DNA from: Stentor roeselii | Taxonomy: Eukaryota; Ciliophora; Heterotrichea; Heterotrichida; Stentoridae | DNA length: 64,000 nucleotides | Direction: 5' to 3' | Assembly (NCBI GenBank): GCA_006503475.1 | Contig: RSEH01000001.1 | Span: 186,001 to 250,000, forward strand | Part shown: one piece after another, positions 9,138 through 18,218 of the stretch | Layout: each line of letters begins with the position of its first letter | How positions within the stretch are numbered: position 1 is the stretch's first letter | Notes under the pieces: model-generated | The model's database searches: none | What the model was told of the DNA's origin: nothing | Seen by the model: the letters and a program-made list of their open reading frames with translations, nothing else | Translations under genes and position numbers: made by a program

Positions 9138-9465
9138 GATGAGATTTAACAATTTTAAGCTATTTGATTCTTATTTTTAATCATGAATAAATCTTTTTAA
9201 TTTATTGAAAAATATCAAGATGAGGGTTCTATTATTATACTCGAAAGTTTGTGATAAGGTTAATATAAATATTTTAGGTAATTAATTTTAAATCTAATAA
9301 AATAAATCCCTATCACCTTTTATCAAACATAACCAAATCTCTCCATTTATACTATCTTTTAAATTCAACTAAATACCCATTTTTCCTATATTTATAAAAA
9401 GAATGAAACCTAAACTCTCACCACTTAAACCCTCTACAAAAGACACCATCATTACCCGAACTCTT
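9138..9465. other. AT-rich spacer between convergent genes
   Basis: About 330 bases separate the stops of Hsp33 and the Cys-motif paralogue. I see no coding frame, repeat or RNA gene. Confidence 0.6.
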
Positions 9466-10311
9466 TTAACTAAACTCAAGATCAATAAGTTCATCCTCAA
9501 TATCTAACTGATATTGTTCAACACGTTGATTGCCCTCATCAGGATGTACAAGAAAAATCGCCTTACTATACTCTTTTAATTTACCTTCAATTTCGATTTC
9601 CAAGTCATCAAAGTAAGTGTTATACAAGTAATTCTTAAGCTTGTTCCATTTTTCAAAGCATTCAAAGTTATGCTGATTATGCACACAACACATGAACTTA
9701 AACCTGGAATTAAAACAACTCAACTGATTTTCACTAAACAGTAAATTCATAAGAACAAAAAAGCTTTTCTGCATTTTTTTATTCAAAAAGAAAGTCCGAC
9801 AAAAAGTATTATTATGACTTTTTGGAGTCCTTCCATTACTTTTTTCCTTTCTCTTCGTCTTACCATCAGTAAGTGGCGCATTAGTAGTAAGGCTGATCTT
9901 TGCATAGAACTCAGGTTGTTTCTTAAACATTTTCTTAAAAGTTTCCCAAGATTTCATCTGAACCGGGTTGTCTTCCGAGATGGCGACACAGGTTTTTCTA
10001 GGCATTGAATCAGTGAGAGCATATCTGAAAATCCTTTTAATAGACCGAATAACAAAAGTGTTGAAGAATTCTTTTTTCGGGTTTCTTGAGTTTTTCGTGT
10101 AAAATTGTTCTAAGATTAGAGTAAATCTGTTTTTTTTCCGCCCGACGAATGATCTGCCAGAAGTCGAACTGTTGCCGTTTAATAAAGAACTGTTGTTGTA
10201 AGGGTCCTCGTCACTCATGTTGAAGTGCAAGGAGCTCACTGATAAGGAATCATCGATTTCTCCTAATATATCCTCAAGAGGTTTACCTGTAAAGGATTTA
10301 TGCCTTTGCAT
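9466..10311 (-). CDS. Unknown Cys-motif protein, downstream member of a tandem pair
   Basis: This 281-residue protein is of no recognised family. It has a disordered Ser/Asn-rich N-terminus. From about residue 63 the folded part FTLILEQFYTKNSRN aligns with FTKILRDFSRSNGIP of the next gene upstream. Both share a C-terminal signature: C-x-x-R-(F/R)-x-F/N-x-x-C-C, then H, C and KW. Here it reads CFNSRFKFMCCVHNQH followed by CFEKWNKLKNYLY. The fixed Cys/His pattern could bind zinc, though that is inference. It is basic and has no membrane segment. It is 28 bp downstream of its paralogue on the same strand, so a local duplication is the simplest origin. Confidence 0.75.
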   Translation of the reverse strand: MQRHKSFTGKPLEDILGEIDDSLSVSSLHFNMSDEDPYNNSSLLNGNSSTSGRSFVGRKKNRFTLILEQFYTKNSRNPKKEFFNTFVIRSIKRIFRYALTDSMPRKTCVAISEDNPVQMKSWETFKKMFKKQPEFYAKISLTTNAPLTDGKTKRKEKSNGRTPKSHNNTFCRTFFLNKKMQKSFFVLMNLLFSENQLSCFNSRFKFMCCVHNQHNFECFEKWNKLKNYLYNTYFDDLEIEIEGKLKEYSKAIFLVHPDEGNQRVEQYQLDIEDELIDLEFS

Positions 10312-10339
10312 TAATTATAGCCATTATTAATGCAAATGA

Positions 10340-10936
10340 TTAAACTAACTCAAGCACTTCAAATATCTTTTCCTCACCTTCAGATAAATCTTGCAAAAAG
10401 TCTGAAAGAAGATATTCCTGGAAACATGTCCATTTCTGTCGACAGTCTTTACCATGAATCTCTTCTTTACAGCAAAATATGTTGAACCTCCGGCATTGGA
10501 CTGATAAATCTTGGGTGTTGAGCAAAAACTCAACTAAAACTAAAAAAACCTCCTGATGTTTTTGGTAATGAAAAAAATCTCTAATGAACTTCATCTGATA
10601 AAATCGCTTTTTCTCCTGTTTTGCCAGGTCGAAACTGTAGTGATTTAAAATTTTTACTATTTTTAACTTTATTGATACCAGGTCTGACTTTTCCATGTTC
10701 AGAGTAAATCCTACTGGTTTTAAGGTTTTTCCTTTTAGCGAAAATTTTATGGCTTTGATCAGCGCCCGCACTATAAAGATGTAAAAGTTTTCACGGTCTG
10801 CGGGGATTCCGTTGGATCTTGAGAAGTCTCGAAGAATTTTCGTGAAGTTGTGGATTGGACGGCCTATTTTGCGGTTTTTTTTACTTTCAGTGACTTTTGT
10901 TGACTCTTCTGGTTCTTTTTGATCAGAAAATTTCAT
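10340..10936 (-). CDS. Unknown Cys-motif protein, upstream member of a tandem pair
   Basis: This 198-residue paralogue of the adjacent gene lacks the long N-terminal extension. The shared core runs from FTKILRDF to CRQKWTCFQEYLL and includes CRRFNIFCCKEEIHGKDC, with the same CC...H...C...KW spacing as its neighbour. The acidic C-terminus (LSEGEEKIFEVLE) is also similar. The proteins have diverged strongly outside the Cys motif, so the duplication is not recent. The function is unknown; the fold may be helical with a small metal site. Confidence 0.75.
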   Translation of the reverse strand: MKFSDQKEPEESTKVTESKKNRKIGRPIHNFTKILRDFSRSNGIPADRENFYIFIVRALIKAIKFSLKGKTLKPVGFTLNMEKSDLVSIKLKIVKILNHYSFDLAKQEKKRFYQMKFIRDFFHYQKHQEVFLVLVEFLLNTQDLSVQCRRFNIFCCKEEIHGKDCRQKWTCFQEYLLSDFLQDLSEGEEKIFEVLELV

Positions 10937-11197
10937 TTTATAATGATTTAGAAGCAGTTGGTTTATTATTTTGATTGGTTTGAGGGTTAATGGAGGTTTT
11001 TTATTGTATTTGTCTGGAATTATGTCGGAAGCGCAGGATTTGACAGAGAAAAAGTTGTGGACGTGGTTTGTTTACTTTGAAGTGAATTTGTAGGATTTAC
11101 TAAAAAATGGAAGACCTGCTTTCGAAGGGTAACCGTTTTGTTAAACTTATAAAAAAGAGTCTTTAACCGCTTAATTCTACGAAGACTTTAACTGGTT

Positions 11198-11824
11198 TTA
11201 ATTATAAAGCAATTTAAATTTTGACCTGACAGTCTTCAGGAAAAAAGTCAGATCTTGAGTTCTATTTAAACTCACCAGAAGTTCTTCTATCCCGTTTATT
11301 AAAGGCACACAAGATATAAGAACGTAAACCTGATTTTCTCTACTGAGTTCTACGAAGTGTTTATTTTGGTTTAGTTGAGTGATGCAACTGAAGTCAAATC
11401 TGATGCAATTTTCCTTCTTTAAAATATTTAACTTCGAAGTAGTTTCAAAACAATTATAAAGGTCTTCAGAAGTAGCTATTTGTTTTTTTAAAGCAGAGAC
11501 AGTTTCGTGTAAGTTATGCACATTTGAACCCAGAAGTTGTCGGGCATCACAAAAGAATTGTTCTTGAGTAGAACTTTTATGTTGTAGACATTCAATTTCT
11601 TCATTTAAAATCTCTTTTTTCATTTCAAGTTCAGTGATTTTTTGTTCAGTGTTTTTACATCTTGTCGCGATAATTTTAAGTTTTTTTACCATTTCTTGCT
11701 GTGATATTGAAACTCGTCGTAGTGAGTCTTGCCAGATATTTTCCAGATTTTTTTTACTTTCTTCAAGTGCAGAGCTGAGAACAGAGAAATCGTATTTTTT
11801 GTAAGAAGAGACTTCGTTTTGCAT
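11198..11824 (-). CDS. Spc25-like kinetochore (Ndc80 complex) protein
   Basis: At 208 residues it matches Spc25 in length and plan. Residues about 15-125 are coiled coil, followed by a small globular C-terminal domain. That domain reads IRFDFSCITQLNQ, then VYVLISCVPLINGIEELLVS, then FFLKTVRSKF. It fits the Spc25 pattern of an F-x-F strand, a Y-V-x-x-C-x-P strand, an LNxT helix and a terminal R-x-x-F helix. Spc25 pairs with Spc24 to link microtubule-binding Ndc80/Nuf2 to the inner kinetochore. Ciliates need this only in micronuclear mitosis and meiosis. The match is from motif memory and the sequence is divergent. The gene is divergent from the next gene with 133 bp between starts. Confidence 0.68.
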   Translation of the reverse strand: MQNEVSSYKKYDFSVLSSALEESKKNLENIWQDSLRRVSISQQEMVKKLKIIATRCKNTEQKITELEMKKEILNEEIECLQHKSSTQEQFFCDARQLLGSNVHNLHETVSALKKQIATSEDLYNCFETTSKLNILKKENCIRFDFSCITQLNQNKHFVELSRENQVYVLISCVPLINGIEELLVSLNRTQDLTFFLKTVRSKFKLLYN

Positions 11825-11957
11825 GTATTATGCTGGTTATAATGAAATGGGTTTGATGTGGACTGGGATATGCAAAGATTGAATAAGGGTTAATAAGTAG
11901 GATAGCTCTTGTGATGAAAGATTTTACTGAAGTGATTAGAATGATGAAGAATATTAA

Positions 11958-12851
11958 ATGTACATCGGCCCATGGCAAGAATATAAGTTAGCTCAGGTAA
12001 TCAAAGTACAAAATGACCTTTATGAAGCTAACTCTGATCACGGCAGTTTTAAACACCCGAGGACACATGACAGTCTTAATCTTAGCAACCATTCACACGC
12101 AAGTACTCCTTCTACTCGAACTTTTTCATCTGAACCTATTCAAAGAGGGTATCCCAAGTTCGCCATCGACAGATACTATGAACAATGGAGAAAAGTAGAA
12201 CACCTTATGTCGATGCCAAATGAAATCCATAAAAAACCTCCTCTTCCTAAGATTCAAGTCCGTCAACGACAAGGCAAGTCGATTCAGGAAAAACGAGTGA
12301 ACAGAATGAGGATCTTATATGGATTTAATAAAGCTGCTGAGACTCAAAGCAACTTGGAAGACTCTCCAAAGATCAGTTTTGTGGATAAACTTAAAAATAA
12401 AGTAAAACAAAGTGACAAGGTGTTAGTTGATAGAAAAGAATTTAAAGAAGATGAAAAAAAAACTTTGAGTTTGGAGGAAGGAAATACGGGATTTAAGAGA
12501 GTTGATTCTGGAAAAGTTGAAAAATTTGAAGGAATTTCGGAGGGGAGAATTAAAAAAGTAGAGGTTAAAGAAAATCGTTCAGAAATGCCAGGGGTTAAAA
12601 TTCAGTTTGTTGAAAAAAGGTTTGTTTATGAAGAAGAAAAAAAAATTGATGGTAGAGGAAAACCTCATCTTGAAAGTGAAAAATTCACGAGTCTTGCTTG
12701 TATTAATGAACTTGACCCTCTTGAAGAAAGCATTAATCATGAAGGAGTTGATGGGTTGCTTCAGTGGGTGGAAAACTTACCTGATGAAGTTAGCTCTACT
12801 ATGAAAGACTATAGAGATCTTAGAAGTCGAGAACAAGCTATTATAATGTAA
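11958..12851 (+). CDS. Unknown protein with conserved-looking N-terminus
   Basis: I do not recognise this 297-residue protein. The N-terminus MYIGPWQEYKLAQVI looks like a short conserved motif ahead of a disordered region. The middle is basic (KIQVRQRQGKSIQEKRVNRM) and the rest is Lys/Glu-rich and probably helical or disordered. The C-terminus is acidic. There is no signal peptide or membrane segment. It begins 133 bp from the divergent Spc25-like gene, so the two may share a promoter region. The 3' third is strongly G/T-biased on the coding strand, as in many genes of this window. Confidence 0.72.
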   Translation: MYIGPWQEYKLAQVIKVQNDLYEANSDHGSFKHPRTHDSLNLSNHSHASTPSTRTFSSEPIQRGYPKFAIDRYYEQWRKVEHLMSMPNEIHKKPPLPKIQVRQRQGKSIQEKRVNRMRILYGFNKAAETQSNLEDSPKISFVDKLKNKVKQSDKVLVDRKEFKEDEKKTLSLEEGNTGFKRVDSGKVEKFEGISEGRIKKVEVKENRSEMPGVKIQFVEKRFVYEEEKKIDGRGKPHLESEKFTSLACINELDPLEESINHEGVDGLLQWVENLPDEVSSTMKDYRDLRSREQAIIM

Positions 12852-13646
12852 TACGTTTAGATAAGTCATTATTTTGACATGTTTGAGACCTTTGAAATAT
12901 GAATTTGATTAAGTTGTAAGACTTTCATATAAATTATTTTGTTAGAATGTATTAAAATCAAACTTTTTGTTAAAATTTTTTTTTAATTATTTTCAAGGTT
13001 TAAAAAACTATTTTTTGAGAATGTCATTATTCAATTCTCTAAATTATAAAGAAAACTTATTTTCAGGCAAAACACGATCAAAATAATCAAAACACTTATT
13101 CTCCATCATATCTTTTATCGTTAATACTAAATACTTATAAGAGCAATCTACGAAATCAGCTTTTATGAAATTAATACTTTAGCCCAAGGTGTTCAAAAAA
13201 ATTTTCACTCATGATAAGCAAATTCACTGTATTGAAAAGAGATCTTACCAATGTTAAAGGTGAAATAACGAAATTTTAAAATTATCTCAAATAAAAAAGT
13301 AGAGTAACAGCACTTAAAGACAAGTAACCGATTCTCAAGCTAAGCTCAACTCTAATTTTATGATCTTAAATCAAAATAGAGTATCTCTTATCAATAAGAT
13401 GTTCAGCGATTTAACAAAGTATTAAAATGTTTATACTGTTAATCAAAATCTTAAACCCCTGAAAAGTTTCTAATCTAAAACGAGAACAATCCTCATTTCG
13501 ACTAGATAATCGAAGTACCTAATAAACCATATAAATTTACCCATAATAATAAAACCCTAACCTCTTTAACCTCTCAAATAAAAATTTAAAAAATCTGTCC
13601 TTTCTCCTAAAAACACCCAAGTCAATCCTTACTAAAAAATACATAA
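12852..13646. other. AT-rich spacer between convergent genes
   Basis: Nearly 800 bases without a supported gene. Coding potential looks absent in all frames and no repeat or RNA gene was seen. The right half is C/A-rich on the plus strand, as is usual downstream of minus-strand genes here. Confidence 0.55.
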
Positions 13647-16079
13647 TTACTGATTACAAGCTAATAAATCTTTAGCCGGATGTATTTTTTTAGGCAAACT
13701 TCCTAAAGGCGCAGGCGAGAGCTGATCAAAAATAACCCTTTCCACTTCTTTCTTCAAATGAAAATTTTCCTTTTTCACCTTAACCAAGAAAATTCCTTCA
13801 ACAGGTCGATGAGAAGTGCGAACACATAAATCCCCATACAAAAGACTCTCAACTTTCCCTTCAAACAAGATCCTTTCCCTCCAGCAAGGTCCTCTTTTCT
13901 GAGTCAGGTCATAATCATCAGTGCCTTCAACATAAGGAAAATTCGGATTAAACTGAATTTTGGCTTCTTTGAATCCAGCCAAATACCCGAATTTCAAATT
14001 TTGAGTGAGTTGTTCAGATTTAAGCAAATCATTTAAACCTTGTCGCGAAATTCCTTGAATTATTTGATAACTTCCAAGATCTACTCTGAAGTTCAAATCG
14101 CCGAACAAGAACTTGAAGTCAAAAGGTTGATTAACAAAAGGTTGTGACTGGATAAAATTGATTTGCTCTCGTCTTAAACTGGAGTTTTCAGTCCCACTCG
14201 CTAGATGACAGGCCAGAAAGCAGAAACTTGAATCAAAGACTTTAAAACTAACTGCAAAGCATTTCTTGTTACTCACAACTGAAGCTTTTGAAGGCAGATG
14301 AAAAGTTTCAAAGTCAAACATGGAAACTTCTTCTATCAACCCGTCATCGACGAAGATAAAAAGACTCAAGTCTTCAGTGACAAGACTCTTAAGCACTGAG
14401 AACCCGAGCATGCTTGACCGAAGACAATCTTGAAACTCGTGCATGTCTCTCCCCTGTTGAAAAGCAAAGAAAACAAATGAAACCGGTTCAGTCGAATCAC
14501 TAATTTCCTGAAAATGCGAAAGACTTTTCTTGTCAAGGTTCCAAGTGACGATTCTAACTTTCACGTCTTTAAACTCAGAGTACTCCGACTTGCGTTTTTC
14601 AAGTTCTTCCTTCATTTTATTCACAATCTCACTTTTATTCTTTTTTCGAAGGACATGCTCGATCGAGTCCTGTTTAACCGAGTCTTCCACATTTGCATTG
14701 TAAAACCTTTCAAGAGATGTAAAGCCTTGTCTGATGAGTGCGGAAAAGCCGTGACTGTCAGTCCTGGTAATGCTAGAAATAGTAGAACCAGTTCCAGTGT
14801 ACTGAAGACTCAGCTTGTCACCATTGTCAGCCCATTGATTTTTAAAGGCTTGGGTGAAACTCGTGTTTTGAGTCATTTCAAAGTCCTTATTAACGCTTCT
14901 TAGTTGTTTTAAAAGAACGTCCCAGGCCAACTTGCCTTGAACGACGTTGGTCCTGTCAAGGCAGTCAAGGCAGTTGGTCCTTATGACACCTTTCTGGCTT
15001 TTTCCGTTAGAGCTGAAGTACCCGTAGTAATCACTGAAAAGGGAAAGTTTTTCTACTAACAGGTTAATTTTGTGGAACTTTTGACCCTTGCAGTTTGAGT
15101 GAAAGTCGAAGTAAATGTAAGCCATTCGTTCTTTGTAAGCCGGGTACAACCTGTCAAAAGCTTTTTTCCATTCTGAAGTCAGTTCGGACTCGTGTGACTT
15201 TGAGTAGGTCAAAAGGTTTATCATTGTCACATGGCCGTAGTTTAGAAGAAGGTCGTCAATGTGCTTTTGAAAGGCTTCTACACTTAACTCATGTGAACGC
15301 GTTATTGAAAGATGAGCCGTTAGACCCCGTTGTTCCCAGTATATTGGAACTGAACCGCGGATTTGAAGATAGGAAAAAGTTTGAGAGTCTATTGTGAGGA
15401 TCTGCTCGGTTTCTACAAAGTTTGCTACATGTCCAAGGTCATCGATGCCTCTACAATTGTACCTGGTACCTACACGTTCACAACTTCTTCTTGATATCAG
15501 TGAAAGGCCTACGTGTTCATCGTTAAAAATAGAAACAAAGCCTTGGATCATTGGAATAAACCAGTCTTTTTCTACACCTTGGGTTATAAGTTCTTTGTAA
15601 AGTCCGAAATTCCAGTAAAATCTTTCATCACTGTCATCGTGAATTGATTGAATTTTACTGGAATAATGAATTGGACGTGTTAGTAAATAGCTGAAAGAGT
15701 AGTAAAAACCTGAAGAAAATAACTTTTTTATGCTCATTTTTTCATTCTCTACGTTTTTCCAGTCTTCGTCTCGGGTAAATTCGATGAGCTCGACCTCGCG
15801 AATCTCAAATATTGGACTTCCATTGAGAGTGCCTTTCAAGTCTGAGTTGGTGACAACAGCTAAAAAAGTAGAAGAATTAATCGGGATGAGTCCTAGAAAA
15901 ACCTGAATATCGGTGAAAAATACTTCTTCCTCAGGCACTCCGAATGCCTGAAAACTGAAAGTTGTTGACGAAAAGATTCTATGAGTCGAGCGTTCCAACA
16001 CAAGGTAAGTTTCTTTTGCAATCCAATGTATAACGAAGTATTTGAACGAGATGTAAAGCCTCATCGATGTCTGTTCCAT
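13647..16079 (-). CDS. Synaptojanin-like protein: Sac1 phosphatase plus degenerate 5-phosphatase domain
   Basis: The product is 810 residues. Residues 1 to about 470 form a Sac1 phosphoinositide phosphatase with an intact RTNCLDCLDRTN active site (Cys370, Arg376). Residues about 506-790 form an inositol-polyphosphate 5-phosphatase fold. It keeps VTWNLD (Asn514), GDLNFRV (Asn663) and the HRPV end (His757). Three positions normally acidic or catalytic differ: FQQ instead of LQE near 541, WRERIL instead of WCDRIL at 733-738, and TSHRPV instead of SDHRPV at 755-760. The 5-phosphatase is therefore probably weak or inactive. The protein likely turns over PtdIns phosphates in endocytosis or the secretory path. 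Its start is 2 bp from the divergent secreted-protein gene. Confidence 0.9.
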   Translation of the reverse strand: MEQTSMRLYISFKYFVIHWIAKETYLVLERSTHRIFSSTTFSFQAFGVPEEEVFFTDIQVFLGLIPINSSTFLAVVTNSDLKGTLNGSPIFEIREVELIEFTRDEDWKNVENEKMSIKKLFSSGFYYSFSYLLTRPIHYSSKIQSIHDDSDERFYWNFGLYKELITQGVEKDWFIPMIQGFVSIFNDEHVGLSLISRRSCERVGTRYNCRGIDDLGHVANFVETEQILTIDSQTFSYLQIRGSVPIYWEQRGLTAHLSITRSHELSVEAFQKHIDDLLLNYGHVTMINLLTYSKSHESELTSEWKKAFDRLYPAYKERMAYIYFDFHSNCKGQKFHKINLLVEKLSLFSDYYGYFSSNGKSQKGVIRTNCLDCLDRTNVVQGKLAWDVLLKQLRSVNKDFEMTQNTSFTQAFKNQWADNGDKLSLQYTGTGSTISSITRTDSHGFSALIRQGFTSLERFYNANVEDSVKQDSIEHVLRKKNKSEIVNKMKEELEKRKSEYSEFKDVKVRIVTWNLDKKSLSHFQEISDSTEPVSFVFFAFQQGRDMHEFQDCLRSSMLGFSVLKSLVTEDLSLFIFVDDGLIEEVSMFDFETFHLPSKASVVSNKKCFAVSFKVFDSSFCFLACHLASGTENSSLRREQINFIQSQPFVNQPFDFKFLFGDLNFRVDLGSYQIIQGISRQGLNDLLKSEQLTQNLKFGYLAGFKEAKIQFNPNFPYVEGTDDYDLTQKRGPCWRERILFEGKVESLLYGDLCVRTSHRPVEGIFLVKVKKENFHLKKEVERVIFDQLSPAPLGSLPKKIHPAKDLLACNQ

Positions 16080-16081
16080 TT

Positions 16082-16666
16082 ATGTTTATTGCATCAGGTT
16101 TCAATCTAAGTCTCTCTTTATGTGTGCTAGTTTTTCATGTATCTTCAATAGAAGTGACTCTTCAAAACCTATACGATGAACTAGAAGACTCTATAGACGC
16201 TTTTAATAACTACTTAAACGGCTCTTATCAACTCGAGTCTCCATATCGCATCAAAGACCTGGTTGACCTCAGCAGGACTTATATAAAAATAAGGATCAAC
16301 CCTTGCAAGGGCAAAAGCAGTGAGTTCTGCTGTGAAGGCATGAATGAAGGCATGTGCGCTGACAACCCGGTCATATATCGAGGACCCAACTGTCCTATTG
16401 GATGGTCAAGTAATAACTACGTCGTTATCTGCAACAATCAGTTCTTTGAAACTGAAGAATGCGGGACTTTCATTGAAGTTCACAAACCAAACTCGACTTA
16501 TATCATCAATAAAATTCGCATTAGTCAACTTTATTACTCTGGGTTTAAAACTGAATCGATTTATACTCGGGAACTTGAACCTGGAAAGTATGAACTTTGG
16601 TGGGTTGAAAGGGATAGAACTGGGAGATGGCTTGTTTATGTTAAACAGTTTTATATTGCTTATTGA
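16082..16666 (+). CDS. Putative secreted Cys-rich protein
   Basis: The product is 194 residues from the ATG at 16082. An in-frame ATG at 16067 would add five residues but overlaps the divergent Sac1 start codon. The N-terminus FNLSLSLCVLVFHVSS is a hydrophobic signal-peptide-like stretch. The mature part has several Cys (NPCKG, FCCEG, MCADN, PNCPIG, VICNN, EECG) that could form disulphides, and two NxT/S sites. There is no further membrane segment. I do not recognise the family. It ends with TGA (16664-16666), which supports TGA acting as a stop in this organism. The convergent kinase stop is 11 bp away. Confidence 0.72.
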   Translation: MFIASGFNLSLSLCVLVFHVSSIEVTLQNLYDELEDSIDAFNNYLNGSYQLESPYRIKDLVDLSRTYIKIRINPCKGKSSEFCCEGMNEGMCADNPVIYRGPNCPIGWSSNNYVVICNNQFFETEECGTFIEVHKPNSTYIINKIRISQLYYSGFKTESIYTRELEPGKYELWWVERDRTGRWLVYVKQFYIAY

Positions 16667-16677
16667 TTATTTTAGAA

Positions 16678-17649
16678 TTAGTAAGGCTTGCAGTGAGAGA
16701 AAAGTTTGCAGGGTTTTTGGGGTTTTTCTAAGGAGTTGTTTTGGTGGTTTGAATTGTTTGAGGTGGTAGAGTTCCACGCTAACACAAATTCATGCTTCAA
16801 AACCTGACTAGCCGAAAGCCTAATCTCCGAGTTGCGTTCAATAAGTTTCCCAATTAAATCCTTGGCATAATCAGATAAATTCTGATCAATCTGAAGTCGA
16901 GCCGTTCTAATTTTAATTTCAATTTCCTCAGGACAACGGGCATTAAACGGTAAATGTCCAGTGAGCATCCTAAACAAGCAGACCCCAAGACTCCAAAGGT
17001 CGACCTTTTCATTATAATTCTGTTCAAACATTTCAGGTGCCATATAAGGAAGAGTTCCAAAAGGTTCCCGATCGCGACTGATGATAAACCCAGCAGAGTC
17101 AAAATCAGCCAATTTGCAAAAAATCCCTTTTTTTCCAATACTTCCAAGTAAAACATTATCAGGTTTAACATCTCGATGATAAATCCCAGATCGATGCAGG
17201 TAGTCCAAAGCATTCGCAATCTGAAAAACGACATTAGAAGCCGTTTTTTCGTTCATTTTACCAGTATTCCTTAAATAATGGCCCAGGTCTCCATGCTGAA
17301 GATACTCCAGGACCAGGTAGCTTTGAGAGTCATACGAAAAACATTGAATGAGTTTTATTATGTGAGGATGATTTAGTCGCTTTAAAATCTTGGCTTCAAG
17401 TGAAAATACTTTACTTTCAGAAGAGACTTTTTTTAATACGTAGATGTTTTGAGATGAGTTCTTTCGACACAAACGAACTTCTGATTTTGGAGTTTCGTTC
17501 AACACCCGCTCTGAGATTGTGTAAAGGCTGCTGAAAAGGTCGGAATTCGAGAAGATCAAGATGCTGTTTTTCCGGTATTGGGACAAGACGATACCTGGAC
17601 TTGAACAGATGGTTCCCATTAAAATTAATAATTCAGGAAAGACTGACAT
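16678..17649 (-). CDS. Ser/Thr protein kinase with DFD in place of DFG
   Basis: A complete kinase domain. It shows VLKKV (ATP-binding Lys), LVLEYLQHGDLGHYL (hinge), HRDVKPDNVL (catalytic loop), APEMFEQNYNEKVDLWSLG and a final R in NSEIRLSASQ. The metal-binding motif reads ADFDSAG, so the Gly of DFG is Asp; the essential first Asp is present. The start is uncertain. ATGs lie at 17649 and 17619, and the latter gives MGTICSS, a likely myristoylated and palmitoylated N-terminus. The fold resembles ULK/CAMK-type kinases, but the group is not settled. The C-terminal tail is Asn/Ser-rich. The gene is divergent from the small basic-protein gene. Confidence 0.87.
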   Translation of the reverse strand: MSVFPELLILMGTICSSPGIVLSQYRKNSILIFSNSDLFSSLYTISERVLNETPKSEVRLCRKNSSQNIYVLKKVSSESKVFSLEAKILKRLNHPHIIKLIQCFSYDSQSYLVLEYLQHGDLGHYLRNTGKMNEKTASNVVFQIANALDYLHRSGIYHRDVKPDNVLLGSIGKKGIFCKLADFDSAGFIISRDREPFGTLPYMAPEMFEQNYNEKVDLWSLGVCLFRMLTGHLPFNARCPEEIEIKIRTARLQIDQNLSDYAKDLIGKLIERNSEIRLSASQVLKHEFVLAWNSTTSNNSNHQNNSLEKPQKPCKLFSHCKPY

Positions 17650-17789
17650 TCTGATAAAGACAGAAATAAAAACATAATATTTTTCTTTTCTTGAAATCTT
17701 TGAATTTAAAAAATCTTTAAAGAAATCCTTTTCACTTTGATAGAAAATCAATTAAATCGCCTTGTTAGAAAAGTCTTCGAATAATTAAC

Positions 17790-18218
17790 ATGGCAGACGG
17801 TAAAAAGAAGTCAAACCCAACGACACGTAATCTCCAAGCAGCGAAAAGAGTTTTTATCAAGTTAAACATCGACAGCTCTAAAAGTAATCAAGACTCTTCA
17901 CCAATAAGTGTAAGGAAAAGATCTGTGGACTTAAGTTCTCCGAAACAAGTCGATTCAGCATTTGAATCTGTTCAATTCTCAAGTTTTCAGTCTCCTTCAA
18001 AGCCAGGGCCAAGAGGGAAGCCTCCTTTAAGTCCTAATATCTGCGGATTGTCAAATATTTCAGGAGTTTCCAGCATTGGCTCGAGAAATGACAGTCCTCA
18101 AAAAGTTCAGAATAAATCTGCGAAATTCAGGCAATTATCGACTGGCTTTGTTTTGACGAAGCAGAAGTTTATAGAAAAAGTGCTGGTTGAGAACAATAAG
18201 TTAGGGGTTTGTAATTAA
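17790..18218 (+). CDS. Unknown Ser/Pro-rich disordered protein
   Basis: This 142-residue protein is basic at the N-terminus (MADGKKKSNPTTRNLQAAKR) and rich in Ser, Pro and Lys. It has several Ser-Pro sites (SSPIS, LSSPK, SPSKPGP, LSPNI, DSPQK) typical of CDK or MAPK targets. There is no recognised domain, signal or membrane segment. It may be a small regulated cytoskeletal or nuclear protein, which is inference only. It is probably real given a clean start and in-frame bias. Confidence 0.62.
   Translation: MADGKKKSNPTTRNLQAAKRVFIKLNIDSSKSNQDSSPISVRKRSVDLSSPKQVDSAFESVQFSSFQSPSKPGPRGKPPLSPNICGLSNISGVSSIGSRNDSPQKVQNKSAKFRQLSTGFVLTKQKFIEKVLVENNKLGVCN

Noticed and set aside
9455-9469. Possible 15-nt intron at the end of the first Cys-motif gene
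   Set aside because: A GT..AG of 15 nt exists on the coding strand but ends in GAG, unlike the TAG/CAG ends of the supported introns. The ORF ends naturally without it.
11022-11090. Short plus-strand ORF starting MSEAQDLTEKKLWTW
   Set aside because: It stops after 22 codons, no 15-nt GT..AG links it to the next open stretch, and it lies in the leader of a minus-strand gene where G/T-rich plus-strand sequence is expected.
16664-16666. TGA as a tryptophan codon, as in Blepharisma
   Set aside because: Long ORFs use TGG for Trp and contain no in-frame TGA, and TGA ends the secreted-protein gene at a sensible place. The standard code fits.
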